A DNA stretch of 64,000 bases, from positions 496,001-560,000 of the forward strand of contig CANTUR010000652.1 in NCBI GenBank assembly GCA_947683625.1. Direction: 5' to 3'. The translations under genes and the position numbers were made by a program. The notes below the pieces were generated by a model. It saw only the letters and a list, made by a program, of their open reading frames with translations, did not search any database and was not told the origin of the DNA. The stretch comes from Mallotus nudiflorus (Eukaryota; Streptophyta; Magnoliopsida; Malpighiales; Euphorbiaceae). Every line of letters begins with the position of its first letter. Within the stretch, counting starts at the first letter, position 1. Below, piece after piece: positions 34,255-45,303 of the stretch.

Positions 34255-34464
34255 AAATTTAGCTTTTTAGCTATTCTTTTAGAAAGAATAACTTTATGCT
34301 TTTTTGGCTTTGAAGATTTTTTCTTTCTTTCCACCATTGTCCAAGTTTCTTCCTTAGAGTTAATCTCATCTACCTAGAATGTACCTATTTTCAAAGCTGT
34401 CAAGGGATCAACCAGTCTATCATTATTGGGTTTATCAATAATATATATTTTTGTATTATAATTA
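34251..34464 (-). pseudogene. LINE ORF1, C-terminal part
   Basis: The minus strand reads DKPNNDRLVDPLTALKIGT, then EETWTMVERKKKSSKPKKHK, a Lys-rich C terminus. It ends at a TGA that overlaps the ATG of ORF2 as ATGA (34251-34254). It is the continuation of 35983-37200 across a solo LTR. Reading from GDKNE on the right into NYNTKIYIID on the left needs no frame change. ORF1 binds the LINE RNA. Confidence 0.75.
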
Positions 34465-34469
34465 TCTTT

Positions 34470-35982
34470 TGTTAGTAATATGCACTAGGTTAATCATATA
34501 TGACCATGTTTTGACTTTATTATTTTATTTAATAAAGAGGCATTTTTCATTATAATTTTATGTTATGATAATTACTTGAATAGTCAATTCTTACTAAAGT
34601 CATCAAGTATATGACTTGATAGTAAAACCCTTAAATTAAATATGAGTTCTATTCAAATTATCCCTAGTCATAACAATGTATTATGGCTAGTATAGTGTTG
34701 ATTGATGATTATGTTTTACTAATCATGAATAGGAGATATTAAATCAACTCATAAGTACTTATTTGAGAAATAAAGTGCTAGATTGACCCATTATGAGAAT
34801 ACTACATAGATAATTGTCATAAGCAATTCTCATCACAATAATATTAGCTTAGTCATCTGACCTTGAAATCACTATGGATTTCTACGTAACTATTTTATAT
34901 TTTGTCACAATCTTACATTATCTTTAATTGAATGATAAAATAGGTTGTTTTTATGTATAAAATGAGTTACGTGAGAAATATGAGTGATTGAGAAGGAATT
35001 TTTCCCTCATTTAATATGAGTAAAATATCTATGGGCCCCTTGATAAGATAGACTGAGGAAAATGTATGGCCATGCTAAAATAAATTAATAAAGAGTTATC
35101 ATTCTCAATCTACTTGGAATCAAGAAATTATATAATTGAATTCTATAAGGATGATATAATCTATACATTATATTCAATCAAAATATCATGTAACAAAGGG
35201 ACTAGAATATTCACTATGTATTAGGTTATGTCGAATTATTAACTTCACATGACTTTGGTAGTCATAATGTCTTGCTAGAGGCCACTTATCACTTGTAGGC
35301 CTAAATAGAGTTTTAAGGCCCACTGCCAATGTCATGTGAACTTATAAGGTCACACACTTTGAATAAGCCTAAAATGAATATGGGTTTAACAAGCCCAATA
35401 AGCTATGTGGAAGTAAATAAATAAAATATTTATTTATTTATTTAAGGTAAAGGTTATCTTAAATAAATAGAATATTATTTCTAATTTAATTTTAAATAAA
35501 ATCATAGCAAGAATAAGTGAGAAATTACTAAAAGGTCATTTGGTAAATGAAACCCTAATTTAAGTGTCTATAAATATGTTATATTCTCTAGGGTTTTATA
35601 CATTCTCATGATTCTGCCACTTTTTCTCTCCTTTTAGAAAATAAAAACACAGAGTTCTTTTTATTCTTGATTTATGAGAAATCAAGAGAAGGCGCTAACA
35701 CATAAATATTTATTTTCAAATTAAGGGTTGTTCGTGTGGACACTTATGGAGGATGGATTCTTTTGAAGACGTCTCAATCTGAACTGTCAAATTAAAAGCT
35801 CGAGGTAGGGTGTCACCAGTGTGAACCTCCTCTTTTCCTTTCAGAAATCTTACCCCTTCTGCGTTTATGGTAAGAAAATGAAAACCCTAGATTTAATCAA
35901 TTAATTGAATTACGTGGATCCTAATTAGAGTTTGTGATTAAAATTTAATTTTTTACTATGTATGGAATCACAAACCCCACCA
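34470..35982 (-). mobile_element. Solo LTR (1.51 kb), inverted copy of 28913-30444, TSD TCTTT/TCTTC
   Basis: On the + strand it starts TGTTAGTAATATGCACTAGG and ends GAATCACAAACCCCACCA. These are the reverse complements of the end and start of the other copy with substitutions. Flanks are TCTTT (34465-34469) and TCTTC (35983-35987). It interrupts the LINE ORF1. Confidence 0.87.
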
Positions 35983-37200
35983 TCTTCATTCTTGTCACCA
36001 TCATTATTAGCATTCTCATATGCCAAATAATTAGTAGGTACTGAAGCACCAATAAAAGTTGCATTGGTAATAAGAGCAATAGTGTCTGAAACACCAACAT
36101 GATATGCATCGGGAGTAAGAGTAGTAGCATCTTTAGAAGGGCTAGCATCATTAGTATCTTGAGCTATATTATTTTTGTTAATAGCTATTAGTACAGACCT
36201 ATCATCCATAAGCTCACTTATGGTATCATCTTTACATAAGTCAGCTTGCAAATTATCAAAAGTATTTCTCACCAAAATCTCATTATTCTGAACTTTTAGT
36301 TTCCAAACCTTAATACAATAATCAACCTTATCAATTTTAGGTTCTGAAGGAATCAATTTGTTTTTTCTATAATCATGTAGGAGGTGACCAATATTTGAGC
36401 AAATAATGCAAAAGGAGGGCAATTTTTCTTAAACAATATCTATAAAGAAAATTTTGCCAACTCTTTCAATAAAAAGATTTTTAGGTAGGTTTAAATACAT
36501 ATCAAGATCAATCAAAACCCTAGCATAATAATTGAATTATCCATTCAAAGTTGCATGATCAATTTTCAAGGGAACACCAATTCCACATGTAGTGGAAGCC
36601 AAGATTTGTGAATGCCAATATTCCCTAGGAAGTTTATAAAATCGAACCTAGATTTATGTGTTGGTAGATTTTTTAGCTGAAGGATCAAAGTCTAGAGTCC
36701 AGTGTTAAAGTCAAAGAATCCCTGACTTTAAAATAATATAGCTTATACCCCATATAGAATTCCTTTTAGTGGTAGAATTTAGGATAACATTATATAAATC
36801 CCTTTTAAGAAAAATTAGTTTCCAACTAAAAGAAATGCCTTAAACTAATGAAAGTTTCTTTTTCAAGTCAACAAGTTTCCATGGCATCTCACCTTTTGAT
36901 AAGATAATACAGGCGATGAGGGCATATAAACATTATGTGATTTGCTATTCATATAAATTCTTATTAATTTTAAAAGCAATGAATCCTCCATTGTTGGGGA
37001 TAATGGAATCAGTATTATTGAGTATGATGTCTTCTCTGCTTGTAATAGCTTTGGCATAGGAAATTTTCTTATCCGGCACAGCAAAGATGGGTGCCAACAT
37101 GTCACTATAACTTAGGTAATCCATGAGAGGCACCAAGGTAGCTTGACAGTAGCACTTGGTAGTGGACGGTGGCACAGTGATGAAGACAATTAGGTTATGT
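35983..37200 (-). pseudogene. LINE ORF1 with DUF4283-like region and CCHC knuckle
   Basis: The minus strand reads an N-terminal segment (MDYLSYSDMLAPIFAVPDKK, then SYAKAITS), then the DUF4283-like part with PWKLVDLKKKLSLV. Further on are VRFYKLPREYWHSQIL, GIGVPLKIDHATLNG, then YARVLIDLDMYLNLP, FIERVGK and IFFIDI. It ends with the knuckle FCIICSNIGHLLHDY (36370-36420), where the last Cys is Tyr. This order is that of plant L1 ORF1 proteins. Stops and a frame change near 36430 break it. The last zinc ligand is changed (TGT/TGC to TAT), which again looks like a G-to-A transition. Confidence 0.82.
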
Positions 37201-37271
37201 ATTTTTTTAATTATTTTCTTTTGTATTAATTTTTCAATACATATAATTTTTTCAGTATTATATCCTATCAC

Positions 37272-37454
37272 TTTTATTAAAAGAGGATTTGATTAAAAAA
37301 TCAAAATTAAATTTACCATTGATTTTTTTTACCATTGCTTTTTTTTTTAATGTAAATATCATTTGTATAAGCACTTAAAAGCATTAAAGAATCAAATGTA
37401 TATTGCATAATTAAATTAGCAAATAAATGTAAATATTTTTATAATTCTAATAAT
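37272..37454. other. AT-rich spacer
   Basis: Lies between the LINE 5' end and the matched part of the right inverted-repeat arm. I see no coding or repeat signal other than T and A runs. Confidence 0.4.
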
Positions 37455-37714
37455 ATAACATTATAAAATAACATTATAAAGTTATAAAGTTATAAATAAT
37501 TCTCAATGATTATTAATACAAAAATTATTAAATCAAAATATATTATTTGCATTGAAGTTATTATATTTTTATCTATGTGAATTAAATAAATTTTTAATAT
37601 TAACTGTAAAAGGTACATAATTATTTTAAATTAAGGATAGTTGGGTCATTTAAATAGTTAATAAAGTCAAAGTGGAGTGCAATTATTAAGAGAATGAGTG
37701 CAAACATCCTTACC
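37455..37714 (-). repeat. Right arm of the inverted-repeat element (M1)
   Basis: The inner 130 bases match the left arm at 33240-33375 in reverse complement. Read inward from 37714 the end is GGTAAGGATGTTTGCACTC, which resembles the end of the next element (GGTAGAGACTTTTGCACTC at 37758). A second GTGGAGTGCAATT lies at 37672. Long terminal inverted repeats fit a Mutator-like or foldback DNA element, but no transposase is present. Confidence 0.65.
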
Positions 37715-37779
37715 CAAAAAAGATTTATCCTTATTATAATCAATTATAAGAAAAAAAGGTAGAGACTTTTGCACTCCAC

Positions 37780-40279
37780 TGTAATAACCCATAATTTATT
37801 CATATAAATAAATATATGTTATTATTGATGTTGTGTTGTTGATAAATTATTGAGTCATTGTTGTATTGTTGATGAGCTATTGATATGTTGTTAATTGGTT
37901 TAATGGTTGGTTATTGTATTGTTGATGAGATGTTGAATTGTTATCGTTGATGTTGGGTTGTTATTTCAATGTTGGGTTGTTGCCATGATGTTGTAGTGTT
38001 TTTGTGGAGGACTAAATGGAAATTTTATAGAAAATGTAAGGACCAATGTGGTAATTTGTTAGTTCCTCTTCAATTTTAAGCTAACAACCATAAATATTCA
38101 TTTTAAACCCCTAAATTAATGCCTAACATTCACTATAACACCTGAATCTTCTTAAACTCCATTCACCAGCCAAACGAGCTATGATTGACAAAAATTTTAA
38201 TAGCAAACACTTTAACATCCGTAATATATTAGTTGTTTTTATTTAGTGAAATTTAGCCCATATTTTATAAAGTTTAAGCTATGAAGTTTTGGCCTAAACT
38301 TTTCAATGATGAATCACCATTTTTTATGATTGTTATCTACTGCAACCACCACCATTATATTTTTTTGGTTTCCAAGAGTCTTTAGATACTAACTTTGCAT
38401 ATGATATACTTTGTTAAGGCTTTAATTAGAGTTTATTTGGTATATTTCATTTTCCTCTCCAATTTACTAATTTGGTAGTTATTTATTGAGTTTAAGATTA
38501 TTTTTGAGTGATTTATATTGTTGTGAACATGTTGATAAGTTTGGTTGGTGTGAAACATGCTTTCCATGTAAGAATATGACAGGTTCAATCCAGATTTCGG
38601 TGAGGAATAGTGACCAACCCATAAAATTATGAATTTATTTTTAATAAATTATATAAATCATGAGGATTAATTTCCATAACTAAGGCTAGGTCTTATTCCT
38701 TATGGATGTTGAAATAAAAATTTCAGAAGTGTTTTGGTGGAAATTACTCTATTTCCATTTAAATGGTCTCAACTTATCAAAATAAATTCTTTCAGCCTCA
38801 AATGTCATTTTAAGGTGTCTCCAAGTCCATTTTATTAACTCCTTGATTTTAATAATTTTTTCTAGAATTTTTGAAAATTTTTATGAATTTATTTGTTATA
38901 CGTAAGCATTTTGTAAATAAATATTATTTATTATAGAGAAGTTCAGAGTGGAAGCCATAACATTTGGACAGCCGAGGACACGTCAACTAGCACACTACAC
39001 ATGTGAGTTAGTTTTACAAAATGTTTGTTGAGATTATATAAATAAGAATTTTCATGAGATAAATATAATATTAAAGTTGCAATTATAAATTTACTTACGA
39101 ATATGAATATTATTGTGAGAATGATTTTTTGATTATGTTGTTGCTAAGAACTTTAACAAGATCCTTTAGCTTAATTTTGATTCATTTTATTTTTATTTTT
39201 AATTATATATGATATGTTTTAGAGAAAATGGTAGAACATGCCACCTAGTGGGTGTCACTAAGACTATGTGCGCACCAATGTTGATTTATGAGTTGGCCAT
39301 TGATTGATTATGATCCTTGATTGAGTGAGACTCTCTAAGCAGCAATTACTGATTATGAGTCTTGGTTGAGTAAGACTCTCTAGGCAGGTTTATGGATGAG
39401 CCCTAGTTAAGTAAGACTCTCTCAGTAAGTATATGTTTATTTGGTTGGACCTAGTCAAGTTTACTCTCTGAGCGCCAGTAAATAATTAGTGTAAGAGACT
39501 AACTATGGCTAGACCCTAGTTTAGTTGCTCTTTAGGACCGATAGTTATTTGGATTTAAAAAAGTTGAAAGGCTAGTAGAATTGAGGTTTACGGTTCTACC
39601 ATGATTTCCCCTAAAGATTTGACTTCATATAATTTTCAAACGAGGAATTTTGTATAAAGAAATTTATAAATTTTGGAAAGACATTTTATAAAAATAATTT
39701 CTAACAAAATAAACAATTTTAAATAATTATTTAGTTAATGGATTTACTGGTTTTAAATAAGTGTTTTAAAACCTACATGCATTTTATAACATTAATTCAC
39801 TTAGTGAAGTCTGATTCCCCTCAATCTTATATTTTCCCATTATTTCACAATTAGACCATTAATCCTCTTTGTATGCACCAGACTTGTTCCTCCTTAGCTA
39901 TTTTATATAGGCTCTAATGTTGATTATCTTATAGTTGTATTCCAGACACTACAATAATAGTTTGGGTATTGAATAATATGTATTTCTGATTTAATTGGTT
40001 TATTTATGAATATATGTATTCTTGTTAATGATTTTATGCTTAACATGAGTTTAATGTTGATTTCTATGTTATGGTGATTAAAGAATTAAAGTGTTATTTG
40101 CATTTTATAGGTTTTGGTTTGTTCTCGATATAGAGGAAACTCTACCAAATTTTTGTTAAAATTTTAAATTGTTAATTTTATTATGAATAATTTTTAAGGC
40201 TTACAATGAGTTTTAGAACCATTATGCTTTTCCCATTCCCTAGTGTCAGTCACGTGCCTTTGGGGTTCAATTCGTGAAA
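37780..40279 (+). repeat. 5' LTR of a Del/Tekay-like Gypsy element
   Basis: Starts TGTAATAACCCATAATTTA and ends TTCGTGAAA (the partner ends TCGTGACA). It matches 45304-47807 along its length. Imperfect repeats containing GAGTGAGACTCTCTAGGCAGG lie at about 39310-39480. The left flank TCCAC (37775-37779) is repeated after the 3' LTR. Confidence 0.92.
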
Positions 40280-40283
40280 AAAT

Positions 40284-40296
40284 TAGTATTAGAGCA
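40284..40296 (+). promoter_or_regulatory. Primer binding site, initiator-Met type (mutated)
   Basis: TAGTATTAGAGCA, compared with TGGTATCAGAGCA in functional elements. Two changes (G to A, C to T) match the decay pattern seen elsewhere in the window. Confidence 0.75.
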
Positions 40297-40469
40297 ATGG
40301 TTCAACCCATGTTTTTTTAGTTGTTGGTGTCTGTCTTTTCTTGAAATTGTTATAATGATTAGGTGGTCATTATTATTTATTGTCATAATTATTTTTAAAA
40401 GTTTGTGTACATGTTAGTGTCCTTATTATGTCTTGAATCTTGTTTCTATAGCTTTTTAGAATAAGGTGA

Positions 40470-41640
40470 GCATGAAATAATCCTGCTATAGAAGTAGTAA
40501 ATAGTAATGGTGAGCAGTCTTTTCAAGATTAAGCTCCTCTCCTTGCTCCGTGAGGTAGAAAAAGGGGTGGACCTAAAGTAGCGAAAACTTAAAGGCAAGT
40601 ATAATAGTCACAAGTAGAATAAAAAGTTCTTAAGGTAGATCCTACAACTTTTGTAGCTAGCATAGCAGGGATTAATCAAGGACTAACAACACTTAATTAA
40701 GCCATGCCCTTAGTAAAGAAAATATTGCAATAGAGGAATCAAGGGATGTATGTTGTAGATGTAGCTTTATTGTATTCTAGAGTAAAAAGAGTACCCTTTG
40801 ATGGTACTGGTGATGTCATAGATTTTATAAACACTATTGAGGCTAGAACTAGGATAAGGTACACTAATTACCAAAGGATAATGATTATAGAGTTATCAAT
40901 ATAAGGTGCAGCTTAGGATTGGCTCATGTAATCAATCTAGCCACATATGACTACCATGTCATGGTTGGAGTCTAAATAGTGGTTTTAAGATATTTCTATC
41001 CACCATCAATGAGGGATATTACATATGGTAACTATTACATATAGCTAGTAGTGATCAATCATTTAAGGAGTACACCCGTGAGTTCTTCAGGCTGTCACGT
41101 CATGATGTGGATGTGATGCAAGATAAAAGGAGAGTAGTGGAGTTATTTTTAACAAGGTTAGGCCCAACCTATATTAGCCTCCAAGCTGAGGATAAGAGAT
41201 TAGAGAGTGTCATTGAGGAGGCTAGGTAGTTCGAGAGGAAACACATAAGGCATAGTATGATCTCAGACCCTTATAGAACTAGAGTTAGTAGGGTAGCTGG
41301 TGTTCAGAGTATTCCCCAACTAGTGTTTCAACTTAGTAGTACAGGTATGTAGATTGGTACCTCCTAGCAACATTAAGGTCAGAGGGCATATAAGTCTGGG
41401 AGGCATTATCGGAGACATGGTAGACCTAGCATATTTAGATCTAGAGCTAGTGATAGTAGTAGTAGTCAAAGCTCTGGATATGGCAGTACAAGATCTAGGG
41501 CTAGTGCATGTACTACTTATGGCAGAGTACATCAGGGGTCATGTCACTGATGCCAGGAGTTTGTTTCAGGTGTAGTCAATTAGGAAATTTCTCCAAAGTA
41601 TGTCCTGACTATGGATTTCAGTCATCATATGCCTAGGGAA
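40470..41640 (+). pseudogene. gag: gag of the Del/Tekay-like element
   Basis: Recognisable pieces in order are: RVKRVPFDGTGDVIDF (about 40785), a core with stops, then KEYTREFFRLSRHDVDV, VVELFLTRLGPTYISLQ, EARQFERKH-like sequence with a stop at the Gln, and a knuckle CFRCSQLGNFSKVC at about 41557-41600. In the knuckle the His ligand is Asn. The open frame at 41354-41575 is off the gag frame and is not a gene. The product would be the particle protein. Several stops and at least one frame change make it non-functional. Confidence 0.8.
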
Positions 41641-41814
41641 CTTTAGCTTTAATGGCTTATTCGATTCCATAAGTGCATCAGTAGTATCAAGCACCTATGT
41701 ACCACCAATAAAGACTGACTTAGTTTATGAACCAATAGGGCAGAGGTGCTGGAGGTAGAGTTAGAGGAAGGGGATATGCCCAGCCATCCTCCACTTCACA
41801 GTAAGCAGGCCATA

Positions 41815-42540
41815 GAAAAGCTAGAGTTTTCACATTAATTCATTAGGATGTTCAAGCATATAATGTAGTGATTGCAGTTACTGTTCCAATTTTTTATCTC
41901 AATGCTAGAGTTTTATTTGATCCTGGTGCATCTTATTCCTTTGTATCACCTATGTTTACTACTAAGATAAGATGAAAACCATATAAGCTATTGGTGCCAT
42001 TATCTGTAGCAACTCTCCTTAATCATGAGTTGGTAACATATATAGTCTTTCCATCTTATCTAATGTTAGTGGAAGGTAGAGAGTCGTTAGCAGATTTAGT
42101 GTTGTTAGATGTGATTAATTTTGACATAATTCTAGGAATGGACTAGTTGGCTCAACATTATGCTATCCTGGATTGTCAAAAGGAAGAGAAGATCTTTAAA
42201 ATTCAAAATTATTTGGAATTTCAATTCCAAGGTGATAAAAGTTTAATGCCTATAATCTCATTTCAGCAATCACAACTAGAAAGATGCTTAGAAGGGGGTG
42301 TCAAGGCTATTTAGTTATGGTTAGAAATACAAAGGCAAATAAGGAAGAAGTAGAGAATGTGCCAATTGTGTGTAAGTTTTCTGATATTTTTCCTGAAGAA
42401 TTACCAGCCTTGTCACTAGAAAGGGAGATAGAATTTTGTATCGATATTATACCTAGTACATATCCTATCTCTATGCCACCTTATAGGATGGCACCTGCAG
42501 AGTTAAATGAGCTTAAAAGACAGTTGCAATAGTTACTTGA
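41815..42540 (+). pseudogene. PR: Protease and start of RT of the Del/Tekay-like element
   Basis: The protease reads ARVLFDPGASYSFVSP (usually DTGAS or DSGAS), then NFDIILGMD with a stop at the Trp position, the pattern of chromovirus proteases. From about 42284 a frame reads FSDIFPEELPALS, then IEFCIDIIPST, then ISMPPYRMAPAELNELKRQL, which is the start of RT. The next stop replaces a Gln. Confidence 0.82.
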
Positions 42541-43720
42541 CAAGAGTTTGATTAGACCAGTACTTCTCCTTAGGGTGCATCAGTATTATTTGTAAAGAAG
42601 AAAGATGGTAGTTTTTAACTTTGTGCTGACTATAGATAGTTAAACAAAGTTACCATCAAGAACAAGTATCCTCTCTTAAGGATTGATGATCTATTTAATC
42701 AACTTCAACGAGCTAGGTGTTTTTTCTAAGATTGGTTTGAGGTTAGGGTATCATCAATTAAGAATCAATAGTGGAGATACACCCAAGACTGCATTTCAGA
42801 TAAGGTATGACAATTATGAATCTTTGGTGAAGTCATTCAGGTTGACAAATGCCCTAACAACTTTTATAAATTTGATGAATCAAGTATTTAGGCCATTTTT
42901 TGATAAATTTGTGACAATGTTTATTAATAACATCTTGGTGTATTTAAGGAGTAAAGAGGAACATGCCATGCACTTAAGGATGGTACTCTAGACTTTGAAA
43001 GAGCATCAATTATTTGCCAAATTCTCAAAATATGAGTTTATATTCGATTAAGTGGCATTCTTAGGCTATGTAGTATCCTAACATGGCGTACAAGTGGATT
43101 CCAAGAAGGTTGAAACCATTATAAAGTGGTTAAGACCCACAATAGTCATAGAAGTAAGGAGTTTTTTAGGTTTAGTTAGCTACTATAGGAGATTTATGAA
43201 AGATTTCTCCAAGATTATTGTACCTTTAATAAGGTTAACCTAGAAGAATACCAAGTTTTTATGGACTGATAAATGTGAGGACACTTCCAATTGCTCAAGG
43301 ATAGGTTGATTTTAGCTTCAGTATTCACTCTACCTTCAAGAAATGAAGGATATATACTGTAATATGATGCTTCTTGAGTATGACTAGAGTGTGTCTTGAT
43401 GCAAAATGGAAGAGTGGTTATTATACTTCACGTCAGTTAAAGAAGCATGAGCAAAACTATCCTACTCATAATTTAAAAATGGAAACTATGGTATTTGCAT
43501 TGTAGATTTAGAGGCATTAGTTGTATAATGTAACTTATGAAATATACACCAATTATAAGAGCTTAAAGTATATTTTTCAATAGGGACTTAAATTGAAGGC
43601 AGAGGAGATGGATGGAACTTTTAAAAGATTATGATTGCTATATTCTATACCATCCGAGTAAAGCTAATGTGGTAGCTGCCACATTAAGTAGAAAGTCAGT
43701 AGGAAGTCTTACTCACATTA
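42541..43720 (+). pseudogene. RT: RT and RNase H of the Del/Tekay-like element
   Basis: RT continues with a segment reading VKKKDGSF-like sequence and KVTIKNKYPL, then a frame change. The frame at 42683-42991 reads LRLGYHQLRI, DTPKTAFQIRY, and the active-site box as FINN (42920-42931) where YIDD or FVDD is expected, so both catalytic Asp codons now read Asn. Then come SKEEHAMHLRMVL and FLGYVVS. The RNase H part is heavily decayed (for example FLWTDKCED near 43260 and YHPSKANVVA-like sequence near 43650). Neither enzyme can be active. Confidence 0.8.
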
Positions 43721-43959
43721 GCTTAAAAAGAGGTAAATCATTAAAGAATTGCATGAGCTGATTGATCAAGGGTTGGAATGGAAGATAACCAAGTCATGTC
43801 TATTAGCTCAATTTAGAGTACAATTAGTGTACTTGGATAGAGTTAAGGCAACTCAAAGAAGAGTCCCCACAATTATAGAGAATTTTGACAGAAGTTCAAC
43901 AAAGTTAGTCTTGAGATTTTTTAATTGATAATGAGAGTATATTATGCTTGGGCACTAGG

Positions 43960-45250
43960 TTGTATGTGGCAGACATGGATGAGCTGAGAAATAAGATCAT
44001 GGAGGAATCTCATTTTTCTACTTATAGTGTTCATCCAAGTACCACTAAGATATATCATGATTTAAAGGATACATACTAGTGAAATGGGATGAAAAAAGAC
44101 CTTTCAAAATTTGTATCTAAGTGTCTCACATGTCAGTACGTAAAATTAGAACATCATAGGCCCTCGGGATTGTTACAACAGTTACCCATCCTCAAGTGGA
44201 AGTGGGACATGATTGTGATGGACTTTGTTTTTGGATTGCCTTATACAATAAGAGGTTATAATTCTATTTAGGTGATAGTTGACAAGCTAACCAAGTCATA
44301 TGACTTCTTGCCAATTATGAAGACATATACTATAGCCAAATTGGTTAGGTTGTATATTAACTGAATTGTTTGCCTATATGGGGTACTAGAAAGTATAGTG
44401 CCTGATTGAGGAGCTACATTCACTTTAGTCTTTTGGCAAGAGTTGTATAAGACTTTAGGCACCAAACTTGATTTATGTATGGCTTTTCATTGTCAAATAG
44501 ATGGTCAATCAGATTGGACCATTTAGACACTAAAGGATATGCTGAGAATGTGTGTGATAAACTTTAATGGTAAATAGGATTTACACTTACCTTTGATTGA
44601 ATTTTTTTACAATAATAGTTATCATGCTAGCATTGGAATGACATCATATGAAGCACTGTATAGTAGAAAGTGTAGATCTCATGTGCGGTGGAAAGTTGGT
44701 GAGAGGCAAATAATAAGCCTAGAATTGGTGTAAGTACTTTTGAGAAGATCCCTATCATCCAATAGAGATTGAAGACAGATTTCAATAGATAAAAGAGTTA
44801 TATATACCCTAAGAGGAAGGATATATCATTTTCTCCTGGAGACATGGTGTTTTTTAAAGTGTCTCCAATAAAGGAAGTAATGCGATTTAGTCAAAAGGGT
44901 AAGCTAGCTCCAAGCTACATCGGACCCTTTGAGATTCACTCAAAAGTTGGTGATGTGGCTTATAAACTAGTTTTGTCGTTAGAGTTATTACATATTCATC
45001 TAGTATTCGATGTTTTCATATTGAAAAAGTACATTTCTAATCCCTCTCACATTCTTTAACCTCAAGCAATAGAGCTTAGTGAGGATTTATCTTATGAAGA
45101 GTATCAAGTGGCAATTGTGGATCGGTAAGTTCGCTAGCTCTGGACAAAAGATATTCATATAGTGAAAGTGTTATGGAGAAAACATACAGTAAAGGACTAT
45201 ATTTAGGAAACTACAACAAACATGAGAAGTCTATACCCCTACTTATTTGG
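43960..45250 (+). pseudogene. INT: Integrase and C-terminal chromodomain-type tail
   Basis: The zinc region reads SVHPSTTKIYHDL, then KCLTCQYVK. The core has WDMIVMDFVFGLP (first Asp), VPD-stop-GATF (second Asp, Arg codon CGA to TGA at 44407-44409) and DGQSDWTI where the family has Glu at the Asp. The C terminus at 44844-45059 reads LAPSYIGPFEI, GDVAYKLVLSLELLHIHLVF, then LKKYISNPSHI. After 45059 the pattern SEDLSYEEYQ, IVKVLWR and a final YPYLFGN resembles the chromodomain tail of the Del/Tekay clade. This supports the lineage assignment together with the 2.5-kb LTRs. Confidence 0.85.
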
Positions 45251-45290
45251 AAATTGATGTAAGATTTTAAATTTGAGGACTAATTTTCTT

Positions 45291-45303
45291 AGAGGGGAAA
45301 GAA
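45291..45303 (+). promoter_or_regulatory. Polypurine tract
   Basis: AGAGGGGAAAGAA directly precedes the 3' LTR. Confidence 0.85.

Noticed and set aside
41320..41575. Overlapping frames on both strands
   Set aside because: Off the gag frame of the Del/Tekay-like element; gag similarity is in another frame.
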